DNA from: Anastatus disparis
Lineage: Eukaryota; Arthropoda; Insecta; Hymenoptera; Eupelmidae
Assembly: GCA_017163975.1 (NCBI GenBank)
Contig: JAFFSR010000035.1
Location: forward strand, 1,054,001 to 1,118,000
Direction: 5' to 3'
DNA length: 64,000 bases
Shown here: positions 20,580 through 30,730 of the stretch, piece after piece
Layout of the letters: every line of letters starts with the position of its first letter
How positions within the stretch are numbered: the stretch's first letter is position 1
Notes under the pieces: model-generated
Told to the model about the DNA's origin: nothing
Database searches by the model: none
Seen by the model: only the letters and a program-made list of their open reading frames with translations
Position numbers and translations under genes: made by a program

Positions 20580-20822
20580 TGTTGAAAATATACACACTCA
20601 TACTAGGTGTCGCCACCTATTGAGAATATTTTAGTAGACAGTTGAAGAGAATCAAGTTGCGTCTCGTCGTCGTTCAGTTCAGTTCAAGTCCGTCTGTTAA
20701 AGTCAGAACTTGTATTTCATTATTGTATAGAGAGATCATTTAATTAAGTTATCCTTGTATTGATTAAATAAATACTTTTCATTTATTATAAATTGTTCTC
20801 TGCTTTTATTAATTATTTAACA
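20580..20822 (+). repeat. Copia 3' LTR
   Basis: Starts TGTTGAAAATATACACACTC, ends TTTAACA; 243 bp. It is followed by the CTTAG duplication at 20823-20827. Confidence 0.97.
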
Positions 20823-20827
20823 CTTAG

Positions 20828-21087
20828 TCAATTGCGAACTATTTTTGAAAATTTTTGAAAAATTTGAACTTAAAAAATTTTTTTTAAATTTGGTCTTAGA
20901 AAAAATTTTGACTTATTTTACAAAAAATTTTCTAAGTTCAATTTTTCAAAAATTTTCAAAAATAGTTCGCAATTGATTAAGCATGATTTGAAACGTGTAA
21001 AAACCAAAAAAATCATCACATGAGATTTTAGCATGATTAATCACCTGAGAAATCAGGTGATTTCTCATCTGAGATTTTTTAGTAGGG
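20828..21087. mobile_element. Right part of CCCTACT palindromic MITE
   Basis: Contains an internal inverted pair, CAATTGCGAACTATTTTTGA (about 20829-20848) against its complement at ~20957-20976. Then come AATCATCACATGAGATTTTA, the TCACCTGA/TCAGGTGA palindromes and the terminal AGTAGGG. With 13517-13627 it forms a foldback of ~371 bp. Confidence 0.85.
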
Positions 21088-22161
21088 TTGTTTATTCTCT
21101 TTTTTATAATTATTCAAAGTATCTAACATAAGTTTAAGATTCTCGCAGTAAACGCAAAGACACGAATCTGTGGGTGGATGTGGTATAACCCACTTTGGTC
21201 TTAAAGCGTAGAATGTTGATTTACCAATTTTTGTTTTTATTTCAGGATTTTTGTCTTTAAATAATTGATATATTTCTTTTATACTTCGCGTAAGAAAGCG
21301 TTTGACTTTTTTAGTTTTGATACCATTTTCTTTGATAGATACTGTGTTGCTTTTATTTGCACTTTGACGAGAACAATTAAAATCATCGTTTAGATAATAA
21401 TCCTTTACTTTCATTACAATTTCACTATCCAAAGAATGACCACAATAGTTCTCAGACTGCTTGTAAATTTTTTTATTATTTACCAATGATCGCGCTTGAT
21501 CAATCATATAAATAGTTACATTTGGTAAAACTGATAATAAATAATCTTTGGAAATATTACTTGGTATAATACTCAACAATCGCACTTTCTCAAGAAAATT
21601 TAAACAGTTATCTAATGCAATTTTAATATTCTCAAGCCATTTATCATTTGTTTTACATTCATTATTTTCATTTGATGCGGGCAAATCCGTTATATCGTAG
21701 ACTTTCATAATTTTACTTGCTATTTGTGAATCAAATGCATCGTTCATTTGTTTTCTTTTTTGGAGAGCATAAGACTCTCGCATCTTGATATTGATACTTT
21801 GAGGCATTTTAATTAATGAAATGTTTAATTTCAAATTACTTGAAGTCTCGTTGAGCTTTTCTACCACAGCTTCACTATGAATAAAATCTTCCGAAGATTG
21901 TTGACTGCTTGAAGTCGATGAAATAGGCGTATTTTTCACTTCATCTAATAATATTTTGTAACACAAAGGTCATACTTTATCTTCTCTAGAGAAAGAAGTA
22001 TTTGGATACAAGCGCTTTAAAGACTCCGTTAGATCACCTAATTCTTTAAGCGGACTTTTAGAGCAATCATAACAATCATAAACAACTTTTTCGTGCCTTT
22101 TTTTTAAATCCTTGCTCTTTATTTTAACAATCAGTGAAGCCATTATTGATATTCTGTTCAA
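21088..22161 (-). pseudogene. 5' half of a DDE-like transposase gene
   Basis: Minus-strand frame starting MNRISIMASLIVKIKSKDLK, with one in-frame TGA (21967-21969) after SREDKV, then open for about 295 residues from CYKILLDEV. The end of this half, LRPKWVIPHPPTDSCLCVYC followed by ENLKLMLDTLNNYKKENK, is the conserved block that precedes the HVDFAEN domain in this family. The charged, lysine-rich middle may bind DNA. The gene continues at 13516 after removal of the MITE and copia; both halves together would be about 690 residues. It sits inside 830 bp inverted repeats, consistent with being the element's own transposase. Confidence 0.7.
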
Positions 22162-22547
22162 TGACAGAATGAAAAAAATAATTTTTTTTAAACATCTTTA
22201 TTTTTAATCTTCCTTTTCTTATATTTTTAAACACGTCAAGTTGTTAATGAGAATGCAAAGAACGAATCATCGCCACCTAGTCGTGACATGCGTCAACTCC
22301 CTACAAATTAAATTCAAATTCTAGGCGCGAAATTCAAACTGATAAAAAAATTATATTCTTCAACAAAAAAAAAATTTTATCATAATAATGTACTATAAAA
22401 AGAGGATAAATGGTTATGTATACTTTCATCAAAATAGATTTTTTTTTTAAATTAAAAAATTTATATCTTCAGATTTTAATCTTTAACGAAAATTACGTTT
22501 CCTTAATGTAAATATCATATTTATTTAAAGTTTCAGCATTCAAAAGA
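22162..22547. other. Untranslated interval upstream of the transposase
   Basis: AT-rich sequence between the first Met codon and the right inverted repeat. It is the likely promoter side of the transposase gene; no specific motif is claimed. Confidence 0.4.
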
Positions 22548-23391
22548 TTCGGTATTCCAAAGATTCACTGTTGGAAAAGTGAACGAAACCAAATCTACAC
22601 TGCCAAAACTTCGAGACATGAGTGGCAAGAAGTAAATTGAAAGGTTTTATTCAAATTCGTATTTTTTTATTCACATTAGTTCTCAATTCATTAGTGTTCA
22701 TTTCTTAATTGTATCGCATATTATTTGTTCATTGATAATGACCAAATAATATATTTTAGTATTAAAAAAATTGACCTTTTCAAAATTCGAAATTTAAATT
22801 CAAAATTCAAAATTCAAAATTCAAAGTAAATATATTTATTTAAAGTTTCAGCATTTTTTTTTTTAAACTTTAAATCGTCATAACTTTGGTTCTAATTGAT
22901 CAAAATATTCGATCTGGGGTTTATTTTAAAGATTATTGTTGATATTTTTGATATATTAATAAATAAAAGCATAAAAATAGTTTTAAGAACACGTAAAGTT
23001 GGAAAAATAGTACGATGCGTCATGGTATCAATGTTTTAAAATCGAAAATATAAAAAAAACGTTTAAAAATCTGTTAAAAAAAAATAAGGCAAAATCGCAT
23101 ATTCTCACCTACCCTAAAAGTTAGTATTTTTTATGTATAAAATAATAAAAAAATTAAAAAAAAAAAAATAGTTTTTGAGAAAATTGTGTTTGAAAAAAAT
23201 CGTTTTTTTTCTCGGTTTTTCGTAAATAACTCAGTGAGATCAAATTGTATTACAAAAATCGAGATTGCATTTAAAACTAGACAGAATTCCGCACACTTTC
23301 GTTAAAAGAACGCCCGAATAGTTTAAATATTGACGGATCTATAGTCATTTAAAAGTAGAAGTTCATTTTCAATTTTTGAATTTTCGTTTTT
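22548..23391. repeat. Right terminal inverted repeat of the DNA transposon
   Basis: Reverse complement of 8994-9750 plus 12528-12597, continuous here because the 9752-12527 element is absent. It therefore shows the pre-insertion state of the left end. The outer limit is near TTTTGAATTTTCGTTTTTA. Confidence 0.88.
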
Positions 23392-24239
23392 ACATCTAAC
23401 ACTAAAATTGCCGTAGTAAAAAAAAAATTTTTTTTGAGCGTTCTACGAGGTGAATTTCATCTTCATATACATAATAGAAGGTATTTTTATTACTCAGAAG
23501 AAAAAAAAATTCGATTAGTGACGGCCTGCATGAATCTGAATGGAATCAGCTATTATAAATAGTGTAGTGTTATAAAAAGTGTACACACTCTTTTTTCTCA
23601 TTTTAACTTATGTAAAAAAATAAAAGTGGCTTGTGCGTGTGTTTTTATGTGTTACTCTCTCTCTCTCTTTCTCGTAAAAGTGGATTCTTGTGCACGTGAT
23701 TTTTATGTGTCTTTCTTTCTCTCGTGATGTAGGTTTGTGCATGTGTTTTTCATTGCTACCGCAGCCAGCCAGTCACGCTCGTTACACTCGCGTGACAAAT
23801 GCCGGGCAGCAGCAATGAACAACACATACACGCGCTAAATCAAAAAATAGCAAATAATCAATTGTTAATTTAAGTAACGTCGTTTCGCCAAGGGATAGAG
23901 AAAAGCATTATTTCCTACACGAAGATTAAATGAAACGCCCGCACGTACGTGTTTATGACGTCATAACACGTACGTGCGGAAGTTTCATTTTATCTTCTTG
24001 TAAGAAAATCATCTATTTTTCTTCTTTATTTTTTTTTATGTCTGTTACCTCATAACTCCCTCATTTCTAAACCGATTGGAAAAAACTTTTTCTTATCTGA
24101 TAGAGGATGTCTGCAGGAAGGTTCCATACGTGTCCTATAATTATTGGGCCAATATTCGGTTTGTATGAGCAAATGATCAAATTAAGAGAAATCGAGTGTT
24201 TCGTTTTCTCATTTACCTCCCTTATATTTTGCCTGCTAT
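23392..24239. other. Unassigned interval with T/C-rich tracts
   Basis: No supported gene. It contains CTCTCTCTTTCTC tracts near 23655-23730, the inverted match to 8657-8682 near 23883-23902, and the palindrome listed separately. Confidence 0.5.
23916..24002. repeat. 87 bp palindrome centred on TGACGTCA
   Basis: Arms of ~43 bp from TACACGAAGATTAAATGAAA to its counterpart ending CTTCTTGTA, with about five mismatches and one extra base. The core CACGTACGTG occurs in both arms and TGACGTCA sits at the centre (23956-23963). Confidence 0.85.
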
Positions 24240-24240
24240 A

Positions 24241-24262
24241 CTTTCTCTCTGTCTCTCTCTTT

Positions 24263-24326
<64 letters not shown>
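24241..24326. repeat. (CT)n microsatellite
   Basis: Impure T/C sequence becoming pure CT from ~24270. It forms the junction with the 5'-truncated non-LTR element. Confidence 0.95.
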
Positions 24327-24328
<2 letters not shown>

Positions 24329-25008
24329 GTTACACCTTATTCGTACACTGTTGTTTCCGATTCTTGACTATTGTTGTCTTGTGTTTACTGACCTTTCTGC
24401 TGAACTCGACCTTAGGCTTCAGAGGGTTATCAACGCTGGTATTCGTTACATCTATGGTGTAGGTAGGCGTGAGCACATCTCTCCTTATAGGCTCTCTCTG
24501 GGTTGGTTATCTACTGCAGGTAGAAGGAACTACTTTGCCTCTACTTTTCTTTTCAAAATGTTTTTATCATGCTCACCTTCATATCTATTTTCTAGATATC
24601 AGTGGAACCGGCCTGTTAGGGCTCTGAGGGGGGATGTGAGGCCATTGACCATTCCTCATTCTTCCACCGAATACCATCAACGCTCATTCACTGTTTCATC
24701 CTCGCGACTATGGAATGAACTTCCATCGTCGCTTAGGACTTCATCTTCACTCTCATCTTTCAAGTTGACCTCTCATGCGCACTTCCTCTCCCAAGAGTTT
24801 GGACCTCTGCTCCCAGCTTAAAATTTTCTTTGCTTTTTGTTTTTGATTTTTATTTTGTTTGTATTTTTTATTTTTGTAGTTATTATTACTATTTTTATTT
24901 GTATTTTATTTTTATTTTATTCTATTGTTATAATTCTTTGTAATCTATATTTTGTTGTACAACATAATATACATAAATAAATTAATTATCTATCTATCTA
25001 TCTATCTG
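24327..25008 (+). mobile_element. Non-LTR retrotransposon 3' end, copy 1
   Basis: Open frame 24327-24821 encodes LHLIRTLLFPILDYCCLVFT ... LSLGWL ... SFTVSSSRLWNELPSSLR, the region after the RT catalytic core in Jockey/CR1-like insect elements. The catalytic RT part is absent, so this is a 5'-truncated copy, joined to a (CT)n tract. The 3' region ends in a (TATC)n tail at ~24987-25008. It would have belonged to an ORF2 polyprotein with endonuclease and RT. Confidence 0.8.
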
Positions 25009-25948
25009 TAGTAAGATCTATCGTCCCATTTGTGAAATCCTGTAGGAATCTTGGTGTCATCTTTTCGGAGGATTTGACTTGGAATGCACATGTATCTTCG
25101 ATCTGCTCACGGGCCTATGGTGTTCTGTATCGCTTACGCTACAGGGATCGTAGTCTTACGCCAGAAATTAAGTAATTACTAGTTAATGCACTGATCATTC
25201 CACATTTTGATTATGCGTGTTTAGTATTGGTAGATTTGTCACGCTATTTGGATGTTAAATTACAGCGATTGTGCAATACTGTTATGCGGTTTATATTTGG
25301 CTTGAGGAGGGACTCTGCACTCCAGTTGTACAATCTGCGATTAAGATAACTGAATCTGGATGCTCGAAGAAATTATTTTATAGGCGTGCTTCTGTATGGC
25401 CTATTTACTATGCAAAAACCAGGTTATCTGTATGACTTCTTCCCAAGAGTCACGAAGGACTATCGCACATCCCATAGAGTTCGGGTATCGAGTTTTATTT
25501 CGCCTTTAACTTCAACCCAGACGTATGAAAAATCATTTACTTTACAGGCCATGAAATTCTGGGACTCGATACCTGTGACTATCCGCCTGAGACCATCGGT
25601 TTCTGCTTTTAAATCGTCCTTGTATGATTATTTGTTAAACAATGCTATGTGAATCTCGATTTGTTTATTTATTTATATATATCTATTAAATAGTTAGTTA
25701 AAATTGCGCGCATGCATATAGTAAAATAAATCAAATGCGTAATAATTGGCGTATAATTGTATTAGTTTAGTTTTTAAAAAATGCGCTTTACTGTAAGTTT
25801 GCTTTAATTTTGTTGCCAAAGTTTTGTAAAATTTTGTTACCATTTATATTGTTTTGTAATTACTATTTATCTATTGTATTACATAGTTTTTTGCCATAAG
25901 GTCAAATTCAGACCTTGGCATAATAAAATTATATCAATCAATCAATCT
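25009..25948 (+). mobile_element. Non-LTR retrotransposon 3' end, copy 2
   Basis: Translation 25012-25652 gives SCRNLGVIFSEDLTWNAHV ... LIIPHFDYACLVLVDLS ... SFTLQAMKFWDSIPVTIRL, the same protein region as copy 1 but clearly divergent. In-frame TAA codons lie at 25173-25175 and 25346-25348. The 3' tail is (ATCA)n at 25935-25948, followed by (CT)n. It lies directly after copy 1 in the same orientation. Confidence 0.8.
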
Positions 25949-26369
25949 CTCTCTCTCTTACCTAAGTTTGAATATGTATACATTCACACGCAACGGCACT
26001 GTGCCGTTGAGCCTTTTCTCTTTCCTCCTATACATTGCTTGGTATAGTGTACTAATGCATGCTTTATGAATTAATAATGAAAGTTAGGCGTAATTAGTGG
26101 GTCTACCTATATTTGCGCTTTTAATAAGGGGATTCACTAGAAAAATTTAAAAAAAAAAACAAAACCAACTTCAAAAAATGCACTAAGCAGTTACAAATAA
26201 TATATGATCTTCAATAATTATACGCATATTACGCATCTAAACACATGTGTAGCAAACATATTATAGATTATCTAATTATTTGTAAACAGCACAAACAAAT
26301 TAGATTTTTTTTTAATTCACAAAAAACATTTTCGAAGTCAGCGTCAATACTACATCTGCGCAGAACGAT
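25949..26369. other. Unassigned interval
   Basis: A (CT)n remnant, then AT-rich sequence with no recognisable domain. Confidence 0.5.
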
Positions 26370-26687
26370 TCAACAACTTTCACCCCCCTCCTTACCAACC
26401 CTGTCCAATCGAAATAGATTATAACCAGCAATTGATAAGATGGCATCATCATCAAGTGCCGACAAAAAAGTTTCAGATAGAACTAAAAGATCGTAGCCTT
26501 TGTCGAGACATTGTGCCTCAACTAAATTGAAGTGTGACTTTAGTCTATTTACATTAATATGTGCAGCAAGCAGATTTTCCTTGCGCTTAGTTAACACAGG
26601 AGCAGTAATTACTGCGTTAGGACTACGATCAGTATTGAGACTATTTCTCAGAAAGGAAGCATTAAAATTAGAACTATAATCAGTCAC
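26370..26687 (-). pseudogene. Non-LTR ORF2 N-terminal endonuclease fragment
   Basis: Frame MTDYSSNFNASFLRNSLNTD ... LLAAHINVNRLKSHFNLVEA ... LLVLSETFLSALDD ... YNLFRLDRVGKEGG. This is the beginning of an APE-type endonuclease: the N of HINVN and the E of SETFL match expected active-site positions. The frame breaks in a G-rich run at GKEGG and nothing downstream is recognised. ORF2 starts 18 bases after the ORF1 stop, the usual compact arrangement. Confidence 0.7.
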
Positions 26688-26705
26688 ATGAGACCTTAGA
26701 CACCG

Positions 26706-28064
26706 TCAGTTTTTTTGAAGATTATTAAAAAAAGTAAGATCAGCTACAGCATGGATGGCACGAGGTTTGGCCTTCGCAGAACTCTTTATATAAACTGTAA
26801 GAGACCTGACGAATGGTTTTGGGATGTTTTTCTTACGAGATATTGTATGAGCAGACTTGAGCAGTTCAAAAGTCTCCTTGGGCCACAGTGCTCTCAGAAA
26901 TACGTTGTCTTTCTCACCACCCACAGCAAAAAGCTAAAGGCATGATTTAAAGCGCAATTTTGCAGCTGCAGCCATGACTGAGTCTTTGACGGTAGTAGAA
27001 ATACATTTAAAGACAAACTTACGAGACGGCACATTAAAAGAAGAAGATTTAGATTTATTTACAGTATTTAAAGCCTGCGCCTGGTCGACATCCATTTCAG
27101 AACCGTCAGAACTCTCGGAATTATCAGGCTTAGCAGGTGGTGACCATTGACGGGTGCTGACAACAAATGCCTGACTGAATTGGAAGCCACTTGCACTGAA
27201 AACAGTGTTCAGAACATCACGATCAGGTACAGTAACCGACAAAGGAATGCCTGAAATAAGAATCTCACACTCATTTGTTCGTGTAGCATTATAAATAAGA
27301 GCCAGGTCCGACTTGATGGCATTGATTTTAGCCTCATGCTGCTTAAGCAGAGCACGAAGATCATGCTGCTCCTCACGAATCAAAGCTGATTCGTTTTTAA
27401 TCTCCTCATGATGTTCATTGGCCTGTTTCTTAAGTGTAGCTGTTTGTTGGGCATTAAGTTCCAACTGTTGCTCTTTCAACGCCTCTAGAATTTTACTCAA
27501 GTTAGACATATCTTTGGGAGTAAGAGTAATGTTTAAATAAGGACAAGTGGATGGTGACTCAGGAGAGAGAGAAACTCCAGCTATTTTAGAAACAGCGTGT
27601 GAGATTGACGATGTTGTTGCCTCAGCACAACGCTGCCTCAGCAGTGGCTCAGTGGATGGAGAGAGTGGAGAAGCCACACGCTTTGTCGAGACCTGACTGG
27701 TCGAAGGAAAAGATGATTGCGTCTCAGACTGAGAAACAGCACACAAAGGAATAGCAATGGCGGAACTGTCACTAATCGACTGCACAATAGACCTCTGCAG
27801 GCCTGCTTCGTTACGAACAGAAATATCTATACAGTTATTACAGATGATACGAGTAGACGAGACAAACCAGTGATTAGAACAGCAATCCACGTGAAAAATA
27901 GAACTGCACCGTGAGCAAAGTATAGTGGAAGATGACCTGTCCAAAGATAACCCACAGCACGCACACACTTGACCCATCAATGACAAACGCTGAAAATTGG
28001 CATAACAAGTAGCACTTATCAGGCAAATCACAGTTGCAAGGGCAGCTGGCAGTGCGCAGTTCAA
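26706..28064 (-). pseudogene. Non-LTR ORF1: PHD finger, coiled coil, FP-like C terminus
   Basis: The main frame is 26934-28064. A C4HC3 PHD-type finger is complete: C34, C37, C50, C53, H58, C61, C75, C78. The native start is probably Met30 (MGQVCACC, base ~27977). Residues ~185-270 are Leu/Glu/Lys-rich and look like a coiled coil for trimerisation. The C-terminal part lies in another frame (26706-26924): NVFLRALWPKETFELLKSAH ... FVRSLTVYIKSSAKAKPRAI. It resembles the FP-like RNA-chaperone domain of insect non-LTR ORF1 proteins, so one frameshift near 26930 breaks the gene. The product would bind element RNA. Confidence 0.7.
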
Positions 28065-29073
28065 ATCAGAAATAAAGTTTAACTAATGATGGATTGGTTC
28101 TGAAGTGAAGCCGAGTACTTCGCTGCTAGAGTTGGTGATGTAGGAAACTATGAACTTCTTGATGCGAAAAATGGTGCCGCTATCGACAATTCCACACCGA
28201 GAGAGTTTTGCCTCAACAAACATGATGCGCGACGCACTAGAAAAAGTGATGCGTTTTGCATCGTAAATCACGCATACTACTTCGCATTTCATAATTCATG
28301 CATCACTTTTTCTCGTGCATAAGTAGAAATACAGTGCGCGAGGTGGCGCCGCATCGAAAAATTTCATGCTTGTATAGACACGCATCGATATTTATCGTTA
28401 ATGCGAGCCATCTTGTGGCTCGTTTTAAAAGCGCACTATCGTTTATGATGCAAAACCTTCTCCGTGCAGCTTATAGCTCCTCTCAAGAGTCAACCCCAAA
28501 CACGTGCGGTCACATGAAAATATCATATCGATTTTATATAAAAACTGCATAAAATGCTTGACTTATAAATATAGTTGAATACGTATCACCGTGAGTGCGC
28601 ATTAATATTAATGCGCACTGCACGGAAACAGTTGAGCCTTCAGTATAATAATAATCTGCTCACAGTGTATTCATCACCAGGTAAAGTGTCAGCGAGTGGA
28701 GATGCAACCTTATGATTGACTCAAGTGTTTGAATACGAAAACTAAATGCACTCAGCAACTCAAGCAGCAACAATTTAACCCAAATGCCATAGGAGAAAAC
28801 GTGTATGGTGCTATTCTCGGTTGACAAGATCGATGTGTATGTTTCCACTGACGTTGATACGTACTACTTAGGGGTACTTCAGCACCCTGTATTGGAAACT
28901 CAAGCAATTTTACAGCATTGAAGTAATAATATTAATCGTTCCTCAGTCCCTCCTCAACGCAGTAGACTATTATCAAAACGGCTAAACCTCCAACTTCAAG
29001 CTCTTTCATATTCGCACGAACCAAGCACACATCCAATAGGTTGTAGTTATAGAGCGAGCAATCCGTTCAGAGA
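28065..29073. other. Unassigned interval, possible non-LTR 5' UTR
   Basis: Just upstream (minus strand) of ORF1, so part may be its 5' untranslated region. It has an inverted pair, CACTAGAAAAAGTGATGCG (~28233-28251) with ATGCATCACTTTTTCTCGTG (~28297-28316), and a perfect 26 bp palindrome at 28594-28619. Open frames in both directions lack recognisable domains. Confidence 0.5.
28594..28619. repeat. Perfect 26 bp palindrome
   Basis: AGTGCGCATTAAT is followed directly by its own reverse complement, with no spacer. GCGCAC ends surround an ATTAATATTAAT core. Confidence 0.9.
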
Positions 29074-30730
29074 TTGATTGATTAATTGATTCATATTTAT
29101 TAAAAATCGTGGGGTTCAACCCCGTATGACCCAAAAGTAATACATAATGTTGTTTACAAAATAAAATATAGTGCAAATATAACAAGCAAGAACAATAGTA
29201 AAAGTTTGAATATATTCATATGAGATTTCTCTCTCTGTGATAAAAGTAAAAAAAATTATGATTATAAAAAGTATAAGATTGTTACACTTTATTGAAGCTG
29301 CACTCATCTGATCAACATGTTACACAATGAATATACAGTTTGAGGTCTACATAACTAAATGTGTAGTAAAGTGTACCATAATATGAAAATACACTCAATG
29401 ACTCTCTGTTTCGCCCATCCACTCAGTGCGCTGCTCAAGCAAGAATTTGTTGTACAACTTAGCCTTAATAGACTGCATTTGTCCTAATTCAAAACTAGCG
29501 AATATGGAGGTATTAACATTGATAAAGCTAGATGCCGTGTATACGAAAAAATGTAGCATAGCTGCAGTACGAACAACGGGGCAGATGAGAAGTCTAGCTG
29601 GTAGTCTAGTCGAAGTTCGAACAACGTTATCAATGTTTACCCGATCGAATTCAGCGGCCAGATAGCTTGGCTTTTGATACGAAACTATAGAGTGAGCAAG
29701 AGCTGACTTGAAATATAAACGCCTGTGACTCACCGACAACCAGCCCAACTGCAGGCGAAAGGGCGTAACCCTTTCTTGTCTTCCTATATTTCCACAGACA
29801 AATCTAACGCAGGCATTCAGTGCACGATGAAGTTTAATGTTTAACGTCTGAGGTAAGTCATCATAGACTACACAACAGTAGTCTATTATAGGAAAGATGA
29901 GAGCTTCAACAAGGTTTTTCCTGACCTGCCTAGACAGAGCATGTTTATGAAACTTTAATGATTGAAGAGTACCAAAGATACGTCAACCACCGAACCCACC
30001 TGCTTATTCCAGTTTAAAGTTCTAGTTATCCAGATACCCGAATTTTTGACTGAACTAGTATACGGCACCACCTTATCATTTACAAAAATTTTAGGGCAAG
30101 AAAAGAGATCAATTCTTGAGATGAATTGCTCGCTACCAATGAACATTGCTTGCATTTTAGATGGGTTTAAGGCAAGACCATTGTCAACAGCCCACTTAAC
30201 AACAGCAGCAACCTCGTGATTTAGAAAGTCAATCTCGTCATTCAGATTTGCGGGCAGAAATGAGTGGTATACCTGCAAGCCATCAGCAAACAGAATATGA
30301 GACGATCTGGTTAAGACAGAAGATAAATCATTGATGAAAACAGAGAAAAGCAGCGGACCCAAAACGCTGCCCTGAGGAACACCTGCCGTGCAGGTGACCC
30401 ATTCACCGACATGACCCTCCAAATCTGTAATAGCATAGGATCTCTTGCTGAGATACGACGCAAACCATCGTATAACAGTATCTGAGCAATTGAATCGACG
30501 AAGTTTGAACAGCAGGCGAATATGTGACACTATGTCGAAAGCCTTGGAAAAATCAAAGAGCAATAGAGTAGTGATCATTCTTTTATCAATAGCCAGGCGT
30601 GCATCTTCAAGAAGCTTCAAGAGCGCAGTCTGGGTACTATTAGATTTACGAAAGCCTGTCTGTAGACTATCGAACAGAGAAATTGATTCAATAAAGGAGC
30701 TAAACTGAGAATGCACTACTCTCTCCAGAA
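29074..30730 (-). mobile_element. Non-LTR retrotransposon, 5'-truncated, RT with FADG
   Basis: Minus-strand RT (29955-30716): TGFRKSNSTQTALLKLLED, LLFDFSKAFDIVSH, AGVPQGSVLGPLLFSVFIND, then SHILFADGLQVYHSF. The second aspartate of the FADD active site is G (GGC codon at 30279-30281). The thumb and C-terminal part continues in another frame to 29395 (DYCCVVYDDLP ... FRLQLGWLSVSHRRLYF). The 3' region has a small hairpin (GGGGTTGAACCCC) and an (ATCA)n-type tail near 29074. Both the FADG change and the frame change make it inactive. Confidence 0.85.

Larger units (their letters stand above)
13628..20822 (+). mobile_element. Ty1/copia LTR retrotransposon, defective (7.2 kb)
   Basis: It has 243 bp LTRs, a tRNA-iMet-type primer site, gag with zinc knuckles, a DSGAT protease motif, a GAG-pre-integrase domain, RT with YADD, RNase H and a purine tract, in copia order. 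The LTRs differ at three positions only, all transitions, yet gag-pol has many stops and frameshifts and lacks the integrase catalytic core. It probably moved using proteins from another element. It lies inside the MITE that itself splits a transposase gene, so it is the youngest of the three layers. Confidence 0.97.

Noticed and set aside
26706..26924. Baculovirus-derived gene because of the FP-like domain
   Set aside because: The domain is a normal part of insect non-LTR ORF1 proteins and sits in frame context between ORF1 and ORF2.
28298..28552. 84-residue plus-strand frame
   Set aside because: It overlaps a hairpin and the likely untranslated region of an opposite-strand retrotransposon; no domain seen.
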